The notes: generated by a model from the letters alone, not told the origin. A stretch of 64,000 nt of DNA from [Flexibacter] sp. ATCC 35208 (GCF_001975825.1 NZ_MTKN01000017.1:1-64000); one strand, 5' to 3'. Numbered from the stretch's first letter, positions 1 through 8,505 are shown. Translations and numbers: made by a program.

Positions 1-16
1 AAGTGTAAACAACTTC

Positions 17-201
17 ATTTTATTGCAATTGAGCTCCAGTCCAAAGTTTGAAAAAATAGTTTCGGTCAGATGCTTGTTATAGAACCATGTTTTGATACTG
101 CGCATGGATAAAGGAGTATGCTCCTTATCCGGCAAACTGGCCCAACAGGTTAGCTTCATTAATGATACCGTCATGAGTGAAAAATTAAAATGGTTGTATA
201 A
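17..201. repeat. 185-bp direct repeat, copy 1
   Basis: This segment matches 2603-2787 base for base except at two positions (about 99% identity), in the same orientation and with equal length. On the minus strand both copies keep an open frame beginning MTVSLMKLTCW; in this copy the frame runs to the left window edge, so it may be the start of an unseen protein. Both differences between copies change an amino acid (Leu/Phe), which gives no sign of purifying selection. The 7-mer AAGTGTA occurs just before (1-7) and directly after (201-207) this copy. The nature of the repeat is not recognised. Confidence 0.85.
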
Positions 202-285
202 AGTGTAGTATTTAGAGAATCAATAGAAGATGTTGCGGGTAGCAGTTCAAGACATATAAAAATTTATCAGGGATAGTTTGCTGAA

Positions 286-389
286 AAGGGGCTGACCAAA
301 AAGGTTATCCCCTCTCGGGTAGGTAATGGAGCCGAAATTGCTTTTACGCAATTCTGAACGCCTTCGTTTTACTTTTTAGTCAGGCCCTT
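286..389. mobile_element. MITE-like inverted-repeat element, copy A
   Basis: Terminal arms AAGGGGCTGACCAAAAAG (286-303) and CTTTTTAGTCAGGCCCTT (372-389) are inverted repeats matching at 16 of 18 positions. An inner hairpin AATTGC/GCAATT lies at about 335-352. The same arm sequence and nested-hairpin layout recur at 45771-45839. No coding capacity is visible. A non-autonomous insertion element using an IS-type terminal repeat is the best reading; a structured RNA or terminator is the alternative. The stretch 1-447 otherwise holds only the direct repeat copy. Confidence 0.6.
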
Positions 390-447
390 CTTTCCGGGCC
401 ACAGCTTAGCCCCAAATTATAGGGATCCTTCCTTTATAATTTCTTTT

Positions 448-1104
448 CTATCGGCTTATTATTTTTTTCCAATAGTCACTTAGCTGCGGTATGTGATCCA
501 TAATGAGAAAAATTCTTCCATTGTTATTATCAATAGCGTCAAATTTTAATAGTCTGCCATTGAAAGTGTCTTCAAGATTAGGTATTATATGAATGAACTT
601 GTTTCTCATTTTTAATAAAACAATAGTTATTCTGCCTCCGTTTAACGGACTATCCGAATTTGCCACATATCTGATTACTTTGCAGGATTTGTGGTCGATA
701 GTTGTATCAGTTGCTACATATTTTTCACCGTTATAATACTTGTATCTGAAGTCGATTCCCACTTTGGGGGAGGTAAATGGAAGTCCTGCGTCTTTTTTAT
801 AAGTTAATTCCTTTCCAAGATCTTGAAATTCACGTTTGTCGAAATTGATTCGATAATATTTCTCAAGTGTGGTTTTTCTGGATAATAATTCATTATTCAT
901 AACAGTATCAACGCTCCTCATTACTTTTTCAACACCAATTTTATTATAAACAAATATAGTGTCTGATAGTAATATGTTCATCTGTTGAGTAGGAGTGTGT
1001 TTATACCATACCGTATAGACAAATACACCATTATCTGCTGTTTGCGCATTAACAAACAGCGGAAAAACTAATAATACAGACAGAAATAACCTAATAAAAA
1101 ACAT
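448..1104 (-). CDS. Secreted hypothetical protein, GLPGLI-like
   Basis: 218 residues with a clear N-terminal signal peptide (hydrophobic stretch up to about residue 20, ending VNAQ), so it is exported. The rest is rich in beta-strand and aromatic residues and has the loose look of the Bacteroidota GLPGLI/periplasmic beta-rich proteins, but I see no diagnostic motif and cannot assign a function. It starts 21 bp after the stop of the lipoprotein gene at 1126-1833 on the same strand, so the two are probably co-transcribed. It lies inside a patch bounded by 185-bp direct repeats, which suggests accessory DNA. Confidence 0.6.
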   Translation of the reverse strand: MFFIRLFLSVLLVFPLFVNAQTADNGVFVYTVWYKHTPTQQMNILLSDTIFVYNKIGVEKVMRSVDTVMNNELLSRKTTLEKYYRINFDKREFQDLGKELTYKKDAGLPFTSPKVGIDFRYKYYNGEKYVATDTTIDHKSCKVIRYVANSDSPLNGGRITIVLLKMRNKFIHIIPNLEDTFNGRLLKFDAIDNNNGRIFLIMDHIPQLSDYWKKIISR

Positions 1105-1125
1105 AAGTAATGATATATTACATTA

Positions 1126-1833
1126 TTACATTGCACTAACGCCGTTTGATGCCATTACAGCGCCAACATTGAAAACTCTGGTTCCTTCCTTTGGAAGAAC
1201 AAAACCAATACCTTGAAGATTACCATGTACTGTTGAATAGGCATTATGAACGCCCATATATATATCACTAGCAGTCTCTGCCCATCCGGTGCCGAATGTC
1301 ACACCCACAATAGCAGATCCCTGATGTACTATAGATTGAAATGTATATCTTGTAAGATTGTCATAAACTGGACCTGAGTCAGCTATTTCACATCTTTCTT
1401 TCGCTTGCACAATGTAGGCAGAAATCGCACTTTTTAAAACGGTCCAAGTGTAAATAAAAGAAAATCCATAAGGACCATAACCAGTTTCATAATAGGCATC
1501 CAGATCAAAGTTTGGATTTTCCAGAGGATACATAGTGCCTGCCATATCATATGCTGAATAGCTTTCAGTACTGGCAGTTTTGCTGTTCGTTTTGGTTTCA
1601 GTCGTTGGATAAATGTTCTTCAATAATTTGTTTCTTTCATCAACACTTGCTTTATCCAGGAACTTTATAATACTTACTAAACCTTCTTTTGTAGGATTCG
1701 CAATATTAAAATTGCTTTCAAGAGTGGCAATGGTAGAGGAATTTGAAGTTTGTGGATCTGGGTTGTTGGCTTCCTTCTTACATGCTACAAATGTTGCCAT
1801 AACAAACACAAATGCCAGGTACTTTTTTTTCAT
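1126..1833 (-). CDS. Hypothetical lipoprotein
   Basis: 235 residues. The N-terminus MKKKYLAFVFVMATFVAC has the basic-hydrophobic-Cys layout of a type II signal peptide with the lipobox cysteine at residue 18, so it should be lipid-anchored in the envelope. A low-complexity Asn/Thr/Ser linker follows. The C-terminal half is Gly/Ala-rich with short hydrophobic stretches (about residues 120-145 and 170-190). No family is recognised. It is first in a probable two-gene unit with the secreted protein at 448-1104. No convincing promoter was seen upstream. Confidence 0.6.
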   Translation of the reverse strand: MKKKYLAFVFVMATFVACKKEANNPDPQTSNSSTIATLESNFNIANPTKEGLVSIIKFLDKASVDERNKLLKNIYPTTETKTNSKTASTESYSAYDMAGTMYPLENPNFDLDAYYETGYGPYGFSFIYTWTVLKSAISAYIVQAKERCEIADSGPVYDNLTRYTFQSIVHQGSAIVGVTFGTGWAETASDIYMGVHNAYSTVHGNLQGIGFVLPKEGTRVFNVGAVMASNGVSAM

Positions 1834-2149
1834 TTTAATTGTATTTAGGTTAATATAAAACTCATGGTATTAGGTTCTTAAAGATTTCATAGTGGGTTAA
1901 ACGTATTAATCTTAAGATGTTGGGTATATGTTGTCCCAATATATAAAGAATGAAAGGGGGCAGTTGTGCCCCACGTCAACAAATATATTTTTTAAAAAAC
2001 AGACTATTGATGCAATTTTAATGACGGAAGAGGCAGAATTATACCAAATGATGAATTCTGCTTATGGTCAGGATGTGCATAATGCTAATAATTGGTTTTA
2101 GCGCATTACCCAGGTTTGTCGGTATAGTTTTACCAGTTTGTTTAAACAC
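1834..2149. other. Gene-poor stretch before the integrase remnant
   Basis: No intact gene. A 26-codon open frame on the plus strand (about 2022-2102, beginning MTEEAELYQMM) is too short to judge and may be another gene scrap. No promoter or terminator could be supported. Confidence 0.4.
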
Positions 2150-2236
2150 GATAATTTGTATTTATAAGAAATAGCCACGGGGACGAAAATATCCAAGAGG
2201 CTTACCACCCATACTACCCGCCGTACTTTCGCGTTC
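2150..2236 (+). pseudogene. Fragment of a tyrosine recombinase (integrase)
   Basis: Reading the plus strand in frame from 2150 gives DNLYL, a stop, then EIATGTKISKRLTTHTTRRT. This resembles the region around the catalytic HxxR box of Bacteroidota tyrosine recombinases (typical form YLKEIA..GI.K.LTTHxARHTFA). An in-frame stop at 2165-2167 and abrupt loss of similarity after about 2236 show that it is a dead scrap of roughly 28 codons. The call rests on motif resemblance only. It implies that an integrative element once sat here. Confidence 0.55.
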
Positions 2237-2417
2237 CTGTGCTTTGCAGGCGGAGGAAGCTGCTTACAAACCTATACCTGAAGTTAGGGATGTAACGCAG
2301 GAAATGGTGGACCGGAATTTCCTGCATATCCGCGCCGACATTCAGGAACTGGTAGATGCCGAATATATGCACATTATGAATGATCCGGAACTGGCTCATT
2401 TGATTATAAAGAAGTAA
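2175..2417 (+). pseudogene. 3' end of a truncated unknown gene
   Basis: An open frame runs from after a stop at 2172 to TAA at 2415-2417. Its last ~56 codons (AEEAAYKPIPEVRDV onward) look like genuine coding sequence: charged, helical, no low complexity, ending AHLIIKK. It lacks a credible start and its upstream part overlaps the integrase scrap in another frame, so it is probably a gene cut off at a recombination junction near 2236. A strong hairpin follows at 2432-2453, which fits a true gene end. The family is not recognised. Confidence 0.45.
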
Positions 2418-2431
2418 CTGACTAGTTATGA

Positions 2432-2471
2432 CCGGGCACCAGTTGGTGCCCGGCCCATGATGGTTCTTTTT
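2432..2471 (+). terminator. Hairpin and T-run after the truncated ORF
   Basis: CCGGGCACCA (2432-2441) pairs perfectly with TGGTGCCCGG (2444-2453). A run of T follows at about 2466-2471. It lies 14 bp past the stop at 2417. The gap between stem and T-run makes it an imperfect intrinsic terminator. Confidence 0.55.
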
Positions 2472-2602
2472 TACAGCATTTCATTCTGGCTTTGTCGTGT
2501 TCTTAAGGTGCTAATTATGATTAGGTACCAATCATTCAATGGTTCGGTAATAATTAAGCGGCCATGGATCGAATATTTAGGCACTTTGAGTATAGTTTTC
2601 TT

Positions 2603-2787
2603 ATTTTATTGCAATTGAGCTCCAGTCCTAAGTTTGAAAAAATAGTTTCGGTCAGATGCTTGTTATAGAACCATGTTTTGATACTGCGCATGGAGAAAGG
2701 AGTATGCTCCTTATCCGGCAAACTGGCCCAACAGGTTAGCTTCATTAATGATACCGTCATGAGTGAAAAATTAAAATGGTTGTATAA
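2603..2787. repeat. 185-bp direct repeat, copy 2
   Basis: Second copy of the sequence at 17-201, with two substitutions. On the minus strand its open frame stops soon after the repeat ends (about 2554), so if the repeat encodes the start of a protein this copy is a truncated duplicate. The interval between the copies (202-2602) carries the two envelope genes and the integrase scrap. This is consistent with duplication or recombination of a mobile unit. Confidence 0.85.
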
Positions 2788-2934
2788 TTTGTTTCACACC
2801 AAATTTTACTGCCTTTTTTCTTCTCTTTTTGCTCCTGTTAATATCTTTTGTAAAAAGTTATTTTTATCCACACTTTTGGAAACCAAGTTTTAAAAACTAC
2901 CGAACTATTGTTTACCAAATGCAAAATGAAATGT

Positions 2935-4026
2935 TTATACAGTCGCTTTTTGCAATGCCTGCAATACCTCAGGTGTCACACCACCAAACAGTGATACACC
3001 AGATGCACCATGCTGTATCGCGAGCCGGATACCCTTCTCCAGGTCAGCCATGTTACCATTGAAATCCGGCAAGTACAAACCTGCATACAGTGGGAAACGA
3101 CCATCCAATCCCCTGATACCTTCAGCTACTGCGTCGCCTATCCAGCCCACACCTTCCTGGTAGAATCCATGATATATCATGGGACATACTGCATTCAATG
3201 GCCAGTTAGTCCAATCCTGTCTTACAATGCGTTTCGCAATTTCAGGTGTTGGAAATACTGCTGCTGAAATAGGTTTCTTATGTTTTTTCGCTACATCCGC
3301 CAGGTTGGTCACAACGTTTGTAATGCGGTCATACCTGAACTTACGCCAGGAAGGACTCTGGTCTGGATGTTGCAGCTCCAGCGGATCTTTGCCATACAGA
3401 TCTTTATACTTAGTTCTGCAGGTTTCGCAATAGCAGAAATCGTATTCCGGTAATTCTTTTGACTGATCAATACCATAATTACTCCATAAGTTTACGGGCA
3501 GAATCACATCACAATATCTTACATAATCCAGGTGTAATCCGTCTACATAATCTTTTGACAATGCTGCTTCCGCCTGCTCTTTCAGATAGTTAACAGTTTC
3601 AGGTTTGCTTGGACAGAGCCAGCGATAATAGCCTACGTAAGGAGGATGTGTAGCACAGCTTTCACCTTTACGGTTCTGCGCATACCACTCCGGATGGCTT
3701 TCCAGCAACTCCTTCTCTCCCCTGTTCATGGTCCAGATCCAGCGGTGTGCTTTGATACCGTTCTCTTTTGCAATTCTGAAATGTCTTTCGCTGTCTGCTT
3801 CAAACATGATGTCACCGATACCTGCTTTTTTATAAGCCGCATAGCGCTGACGAATGTCTGCATCAGTATCCTTTTCATCTGGATTGATCCAAACGCGGTG
3901 TTTGATTTTGGTAGCAGCAGCATCTGCATCAGCTGTTTTTTCTGCTTTTACGATAGCAGGAAGTCCGGCCCCCATGATGGCTACGCTGCCAAGGCCGATT
4001 GATTTAAGGAAATTACGTTTGTTCAT
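2935..4026 (-). CDS. Putative glycoside hydrolase, GHL10/DUF4015-like
   Basis: 363 residues. The N-terminus MNKRNFLKSIGLGSVAIMGA is a Tat-type signal (KR in place of RR), so the protein is exported folded. The remainder looks like a TIM-barrel: repeated beta-alpha units, GIGDIMFEADSERH near residue 71, and the family-typical DGLHLDYVRY near residue 163, where acidic residues would sit in the active site. A CYCETC pair near residue 198 is unusual and may bind a metal. It lies 24 bp downstream of the CBM9-like gene, so the two are probably co-expressed for carbohydrate breakdown. The substrate is unknown. Confidence 0.7.
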   Translation of the reverse strand: MNKRNFLKSIGLGSVAIMGAGLPAIVKAEKTADADAAATKIKHRVWINPDEKDTDADIRQRYAAYKKAGIGDIMFEADSERHFRIAKENGIKAHRWIWTMNRGEKELLESHPEWYAQNRKGESCATHPPYVGYYRWLCPSKPETVNYLKEQAEAALSKDYVDGLHLDYVRYCDVILPVNLWSNYGIDQSKELPEYDFCYCETCRTKYKDLYGKDPLELQHPDQSPSWRKFRYDRITNVVTNLADVAKKHKKPISAAVFPTPEIAKRIVRQDWTNWPLNAVCPMIYHGFYQEGVGWIGDAVAEGIRGLDGRFPLYAGLYLPDFNGNMADLEKGIRLAIQHGASGVSLFGGVTPEVLQALQKATV

Positions 4027-4050
4027 AGTGTTGGACCTGTAATAATGTTG

Positions 4051-5154
4051 TTAGTGTTTTTTGGTTGTTACTTTTCCTTCCTGATCTATACTGGCTTTGT
4101 GCGCGCCTGTCTTGTCGCTGATCGTAGCGGTAAATTGTCCTGAAATTGCTTCCATAGACAATGTATATGTAATACCATAGGCTGTAAATGTCGTTTCAGT
4201 GATACCAAGGTCACTTAGTGATGAAGCATAACGTCCGTGTGACTGGTGGTAAGCATTTTGCTGATGATATACTTCCCAGAGATTTTCCTTTGCTTCTTCG
4301 ATAGCAGGGATAGCTATTTTAACTGGTGTGCTGCCTACCGGTTTTTGTACGAAGAACAGGTAGCCCCATTTCTCTGGTGCGTGCATATTGATGATGCCCT
4401 GTGGAGACCATACCCAGTTATGTTCTGGCAATGGCTTGCCGGTAATTTTATCTTTACGCTTTACATATTTACCATTCACGATATCAGTATCCCATTCTAC
4501 CCTGGAAAAATTGATTCTCCATATGGTACTGTCTTTCATTCTGATATGTTGGTTAAAGAAACCAAATGCACTGAATGGAATAGACATTTCTACCGTCCAT
4601 TTTTTGTCTTTATCGCCAGGTTTATTCAGTGTGCCATCGATATGTGTAGCGGTGCGCATGCCTTGTGCATCCCAGTTCATAAGGGCATCTCCGTTTTCAC
4701 GGTAAGGCTTGGGCATGAACAGATCCATCACCGTATTATATGGATTGATCTCTAATTCAAAATACTGGTGGGTATCGCCATCCGGATCTACGAATATTTC
4801 AAAGTCATTGTCATGGTAAATGATGGTATCATGCTGGTGGAGAGTGGCCCATATATTGGCATCTTCCAGTTCAGCCAGAATGTACAAATGATCCTGGTCC
4901 CACAGCATTTTGAGTCTGGTGCGCATAGCAGGAGCAGGTTGTTTATCCCCTTCTATGTCTGTGAAATCCTGACTCCATTCAGCCTTTTGCCAGGCTGCTT
5001 CGTCTGGTTTTCCATCCAGCTTAATGGGTGTGGTGGTTTGATAAACCTGATATTGTCTGGGAGCCAGATAGGCTGCTTTCTTTTGTGCATAGGAAGGGAG
5101 GCTCAGACAGGCCAATCCCAATCCTGCAATCACATGACGGATAAGTTGAGACAT
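4051..5154 (-). CDS. Carbohydrate-binding family 9-like secreted protein
   Basis: 367 residues with a Sec signal peptide ending SLPSYAQ (about residue 23). Residues ~35-240 match the CBM9-like fold of Bacteroidota: TPIKLDGKPDEAAW, then LKMLWDQDHLYILAELED and DNDFEIFVDPDGD, the typical order of beta-strands and Ca/sugar-binding acidic residues. The C-terminal ~100 residues contain a conserved-looking WEVYHQQNAYHQSHGRYA segment of unknown role. It is upstream of and probably co-transcribed with the GHL10-like gene, and 84 bp downstream of a sugar kinase gene. A role in sensing or degrading a polysaccharide is likely; the ligand cannot be read. Confidence 0.8.
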   Translation of the reverse strand: MSQLIRHVIAGLGLACLSLPSYAQKKAAYLAPRQYQVYQTTTPIKLDGKPDEAAWQKAEWSQDFTDIEGDKQPAPAMRTRLKMLWDQDHLYILAELEDANIWATLHQHDTIIYHDNDFEIFVDPDGDTHQYFELEINPYNTVMDLFMPKPYRENGDALMNWDAQGMRTATHIDGTLNKPGDKDKKWTVEMSIPFSAFGFFNQHIRMKDSTIWRINFSRVEWDTDIVNGKYVKRKDKITGKPLPEHNWVWSPQGIINMHAPEKWGYLFFVQKPVGSTPVKIAIPAIEEAKENLWEVYHQQNAYHQSHGRYASSLSDLGITETTFTAYGITYTLSMEAISGQFTATISDKTGAHKASIDQEGKVTTKKH

Positions 5155-5238
5155 GAGTTAAATATAATAAAAGTCAACTGGGGTTTTCAAGTAAACTCAA
5201 TGGATGGTATGAATTGTTGATGAATTAAGAATATTCTA

Positions 5239-6129
5239 TCACTTTACCTGTTGGATCAGGGCAATGATTTCATCCGGATTATATGCCGGACAACCGCCAT
5301 GGTACGAGGCTACCAGTGCCCCCAATGCACAGGCGTAAGCCAGTGTGATTGCTGGTGGTGTATTGATAATCCTGTTGTAAAGGAAACCAGCCAGGAATGC
5401 GTCGCCGCTGCCAATCGTGTCTGCGACCGTTACCCGATATCCCGGATGCTGATAAAAGACGTTGTCTTCGAGTAAAGCCGCCCCTTTATCACCCAGTGTC
5501 ACGATGATGGTAGGTATGTCATATTTCTGACTAAATGCAAGGACTCTTTCTTCCATATCTGCCGGAAACTGGTACCAGTCTCCTATCAGTTTCAGTTCTG
5601 CTTCATTGATCTTCAGGATCTGGCATTGTTGTAAAAGCAATTCCACCAGTTCCTGTGTAAAATGAGGCGGGCGCAGGTTGATATCCAATACCAGTGTACG
5701 ATCACCATTCAGCAGTGACAGCAAGGTTTCTCTGCTTACCTCATTTCTCGAAGCCAGACTCCCAAATACCAGGTATCCAGGTGTTTTTGCAATTTCCTGC
5801 AGGCCAGCAGAAGGCTGTATAAAATCCCAGGCTACTGGTTGTACAATTTCGTATTGCATTTCATTTGTAGCTGCCAGGCGGGCATACACTTTTCCGGTTT
5901 CGTGTGCCGGATCTCTCTGGATAAAGGTGGTATCCAACTGTAGCTGTTGCATGACCTGTCGGAGGTCATCTCCATCTGCATCATCCCCCGTCGACGATAT
6001 CATCGCGACTGGTACTCCCAGTTTCTGCAGGTGATAAGCCACATTCATAGGGGCTCCACCTGGCAATTTCTTATCTGGAAGTATATCCCATAATATTTCT
6101 CCGAAGCAGGCAACTTGATACGGTTTCAT
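5239..6129 (-). CDS. PfkB-family carbohydrate kinase (fructokinase-like)
   Basis: ATP-dependent phosphorylation of a sugar at the C6-type hydroxyl is the family reaction. Evidence: N-terminal FGEILWDILPDKKLPGGAPMN (PfkB signature 1, GG substrate motif) and C-terminal DTIGSGDAFLAGFLYN (signature 2, with the catalytic Asp in GSGDAF). About 296 residues, normal length. I chose ATG at 6129 (MKPYQVACFGEILWD), where homology starts, although an in-frame ATG at 6153 would add eight residues. It heads the minus-strand carbohydrate cluster. Fructokinase is the likeliest substrate class but this is inference. Confidence 0.85.
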   Translation of the reverse strand: MKPYQVACFGEILWDILPDKKLPGGAPMNVAYHLQKLGVPVAMISSTGDDADGDDLRQVMQQLQLDTTFIQRDPAHETGKVYARLAATNEMQYEIVQPVAWDFIQPSAGLQEIAKTPGYLVFGSLASRNEVSRETLLSLLNGDRTLVLDINLRPPHFTQELVELLLQQCQILKINEAELKLIGDWYQFPADMEERVLAFSQKYDIPTIIVTLGDKGAALLEDNVFYQHPGYRVTVADTIGSGDAFLAGFLYNRIINTPPAITLAYACALGALVASYHGGCPAYNPDEIIALIQQVK

Positions 6130-6488
6130 GATTATTCTGTTAAGCTGGCACATATTAATGATTTTCAGTTAAAAAGCCAGAGCATTGGACAATGCTCCGG
6201 AGTTGGCACGTTCAATCTTGGATGTTCTAAGAAAGAACTTATAACAATGGACAATATGTTCAAATAAGCTGTTTTACCTAAGTTAACCAGACTCAACTAA
6301 ACCATTTTGTTCATTTTGATTTTCATCTTGCCAGTTTATTCACGCGTGCCTGATCATATTATATTAACCTACATTTTCCTTGACAACCTTAAAATCAGCT
6401 TAAAAACGCACTTTTTTACCAAATATTTAAACGATCGTTTGATTAAATTAAATGTTTGTTTAACTTTGTGCCCACAATTCGGTAGAAG
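6130..6488. other. Divergent intergenic region with operator
   Basis: Separates the minus-strand sugar kinase from the plus-strand efflux operon. An 8-bp stem GAGCATTG/CAATGCTC (6180-6197) lies about 50 bp upstream of the kinase start and could be an operator or 5'-UTR hairpin. The efflux promoter and palindrome lie at 6429-6468. Nothing else was recognised. Confidence 0.5.
6429..6468 (+). promoter_or_regulatory. Efflux operon promoter with overlapping TetR operator
   Basis: TTG (6439-6441), a 19-bp spacer and TAACTTTG (6461-6468) match the Bacteroidota promoter form TTG-N19-TAnnTTTG exactly. A perfect 12-bp palindrome AAACGATCGTTT (6429-6440) overlaps the -33 element, and a looser GTTTGTTTAA half-site lies at 6454-6463 across the spacer and -7 box. 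A repressor bound here would block RNA polymerase, so the adjacent TetR protein probably represses its own operon through it. The palindrome is seen; the repressor assignment is inferred. Confidence 0.75.
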
Positions 6489-7115
6489 ATGGAATACAAT
6501 CACAAGCAATTAGCAATCCTGGATGCAGCAGAACAGCTGTTCGCCTCCCAGGGGTTTCACGGAACCTCTGTCAGGGATATTGCTCATGCCGCTGATGTGA
6601 ACATCGCGATGATTTCTTACTACTTCGGTTCAAAGGAGAAATTGATTGAAGCGATTTTTCTGAAAAGGATCGTGGGGTGGAAATCAGTTTTGGAAACTGT
6701 GCTGACGGATGAGTCACTTACGTTCGAAACCCGCTTTGACAGGCTGGTGGATACATATGTTGGACGGATCTTCAATAATCCCTGTTTTAATCTGATGATG
6801 ATGCGCGCGCAGATTCAGGCTGATCTCGGGGTGAACGACCTGATCCACCAGAATAAAATGGAAGTGCATGGTATCATCAGTTCCTTTATCAAGGCAGGGC
6901 AGGAAAAAGGGGTGTTCAATGAGGGGGTCGACATATTGATGATGGTCAATACTATGATAGGTACAACCAACCATATAATGTCCACCAGGCATCATTTTGC
7001 CAGAATTTCCGGGCTTGAGCATCTTACAGATGATCAATTACAGCAGCATCTTGTTATACATATCAGTAATCATTTAAAAAAATTGTTAAAAGCCATTCTT
7101 ATCCATGAAGCTTAA
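6489..7115 (+). CDS. TetR-family transcriptional regulator
   Basis: 208 residues. Residues ~8-55 form a typical TetR DNA-binding domain: AILDAAEQLFASQGFHGTSV, RDIAHAADVNIAMISYYFGS (recognition helix with the YYFGSKE signature), KEKLIEAIF. The C-terminal ligand domain is divergent, as usual. It is the first gene of a four-gene operon; its stop overlaps the start of the TolC-like gene by 11 bp, which implies translational coupling. Likely a repressor relieved by a drug or metabolite exported by the pump. The ligand is unknown. Confidence 0.92.
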   Translation: MEYNHKQLAILDAAEQLFASQGFHGTSVRDIAHAADVNIAMISYYFGSKEKLIEAIFLKRIVGWKSVLETVLTDESLTFETRFDRLVDTYVGRIFNNPCFNLMMMRAQIQADLGVNDLIHQNKMEVHGIISSFIKAGQEKGVFNEGVDILMMVNTMIGTTNHIMSTRHHFARISGLEHLTDDQLQQHLVIHISNHLKKLLKAILIHEA

Positions 7116-8505
7116 TAGCACATACAGGCGATTATGGTCTCTGACAGTGGGAGTATTGTTGACGCTGTCATACCTTGGCAGTCAGGCGCAGGAAAAGAGA
7201 ACCCTGTCATTGAAGGAAGCCATATCGCTTAGTATTCAGAACAGCAAACAATTGAAGCTCAGCCAAACCAAAATAGATGCGGCTTTGTCCTCAGTAAAAG
7301 AAGCTAAAAACGCGCAATTACCCGAAGCCAGTGTATCTGGTTCCTACCTCAGAATCAACTCACCAAACATATACGGTCCACTCCTGGGGGGTAGCAGCGA
7401 TAGCTCTGGTAGCGGTAGTTCTTTTCCTAAAGTAAACTCTCTCGCCTACGCTTTGGCCAATGTATCCATCCCGGTTTTCTCCGGTTTCATGATCCAGAGC
7501 CAGAAAGAATCTGCCAAATACCTGGCAGAAGCAGCAAGACTGGATGCAGTGAAAGATCGTGAAGCAGTTATCCAGAATACTATCAATGCATACAGCAACC
7601 TGTACAAAGCACAGCAGGCTGTAGCACTGGTAAAAGAAAACCTGAGACAACAGGAACAGCGTGTAACAGACTTTACCAACCTCGAAAAGAACGGGCTGGT
7701 AGCAAGAAACGACCTGCTGAAAGTACAACTGCAACAATCAAACGTAGATGTGTCCCTGTTGGAAGCAGAAAGTAACCTGAAAATTGCAAGCATCACAATG
7801 GACCTGCTGGTGGGTATTCCGGAAAGCACTGACCTGGAAGCGGTAACCGATACTTACGACCAGGGGGTGGTAGCAAATGGTAAAGGTGTAGCAGAATGGG
7901 AGCAGGTAGCAATGACCAATCGCACAGATAACGCTGCACTACAGGCTCGCGAAAAAGCTGCTACCGCAGGTGTTAAAGCTGCAAAAGGTGGATACTATCC
8001 TTCCGTAGCAATTACTGGTGGTTATGTAGCACTGACTATTCCTAATGCTTTCTCAGTAACCAATGCTGTGAATGCAGGTGTAGGTGTGAAATATAATATT
8101 TCTTCCCTCTGGAAAAACAGTGTGAAAGTTGATGATGCTAAGATTCAGCTGGCGCAGGTACGTGTAAATGAAGAGATGCTGCAGGATAACATTCACATCA
8201 GTATCAACAGAGCTTATCAGGACTACCTGGTAAACCAGAAGAAGATCGATATGTACCAGAAAGCCATCGACCAGGCCGAAGAGAACTACAAGATCGTAAA
8301 GAACAAGCAGGAAAATAACCTCGCTACGACTACCGATCTGCTCGAAGCTGACGTCGCTAATATCCAGGCAAAACTGAACTATGCGTTCGCAAAAGCAGAT
8401 GCAATGGTTGCTTACTCCAAATTACTGGAAACAGCAGGTGTGCTGAACGAAGCAGGTACAGAAGGAACTACAACGACCGGTACCACAACTACAACCGGTA
8501 AATAA
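7105..8505 (+). CDS. TolC-family outer membrane efflux protein
   Basis: 466 residues. A signal peptide (to about residue 28, SQAQ) is followed by two outer-membrane-efflux-protein repeats: RTLSLKEAISLSIQNSKQLK at the start of the first and long Gln/Ala-rich helices around residues 150-235 and 360-445. It should form the trimeric outer-membrane/periplasmic channel of a tripartite pump with the downstream HlyD and MFS proteins. A Thr/Gly-only tail (TTTTGTTTTTG) at the C-terminus is dispensable-looking low complexity. The start overlaps the TetR gene. Confidence 0.92.
   Translation: MKLNSTYRRLWSLTVGVLLTLSYLGSQAQEKRTLSLKEAISLSIQNSKQLKLSQTKIDAALSSVKEAKNAQLPEASVSGSYLRINSPNIYGPLLGGSSDSSGSGSSFPKVNSLAYALANVSIPVFSGFMIQSQKESAKYLAEAARLDAVKDREAVIQNTINAYSNLYKAQQAVALVKENLRQQEQRVTDFTNLEKNGLVARNDLLKVQLQQSNVDVSLLEAESNLKIASITMDLLVGIPESTDLEAVTDTYDQGVVANGKGVAEWEQVAMTNRTDNAALQAREKAATAGVKAAKGGYYPSVAITGGYVALTIPNAFSVTNAVNAGVGVKYNISSLWKNSVKVDDAKIQLAQVRVNEEMLQDNIHISINRAYQDYLVNQKKIDMYQKAIDQAEENYKIVKNKQENNLATTTDLLEADVANIQAKLNYAFAKADAMVAYSKLLETAGVLNEAGTEGTTTTGTTTTTGK

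Noticed and set aside
2678-3062. Open frames on the plus strand across repeat copy 2
   Set aside because: They are not open in repeat copy 1, and their 3' parts run into the reverse complement of a real gene.
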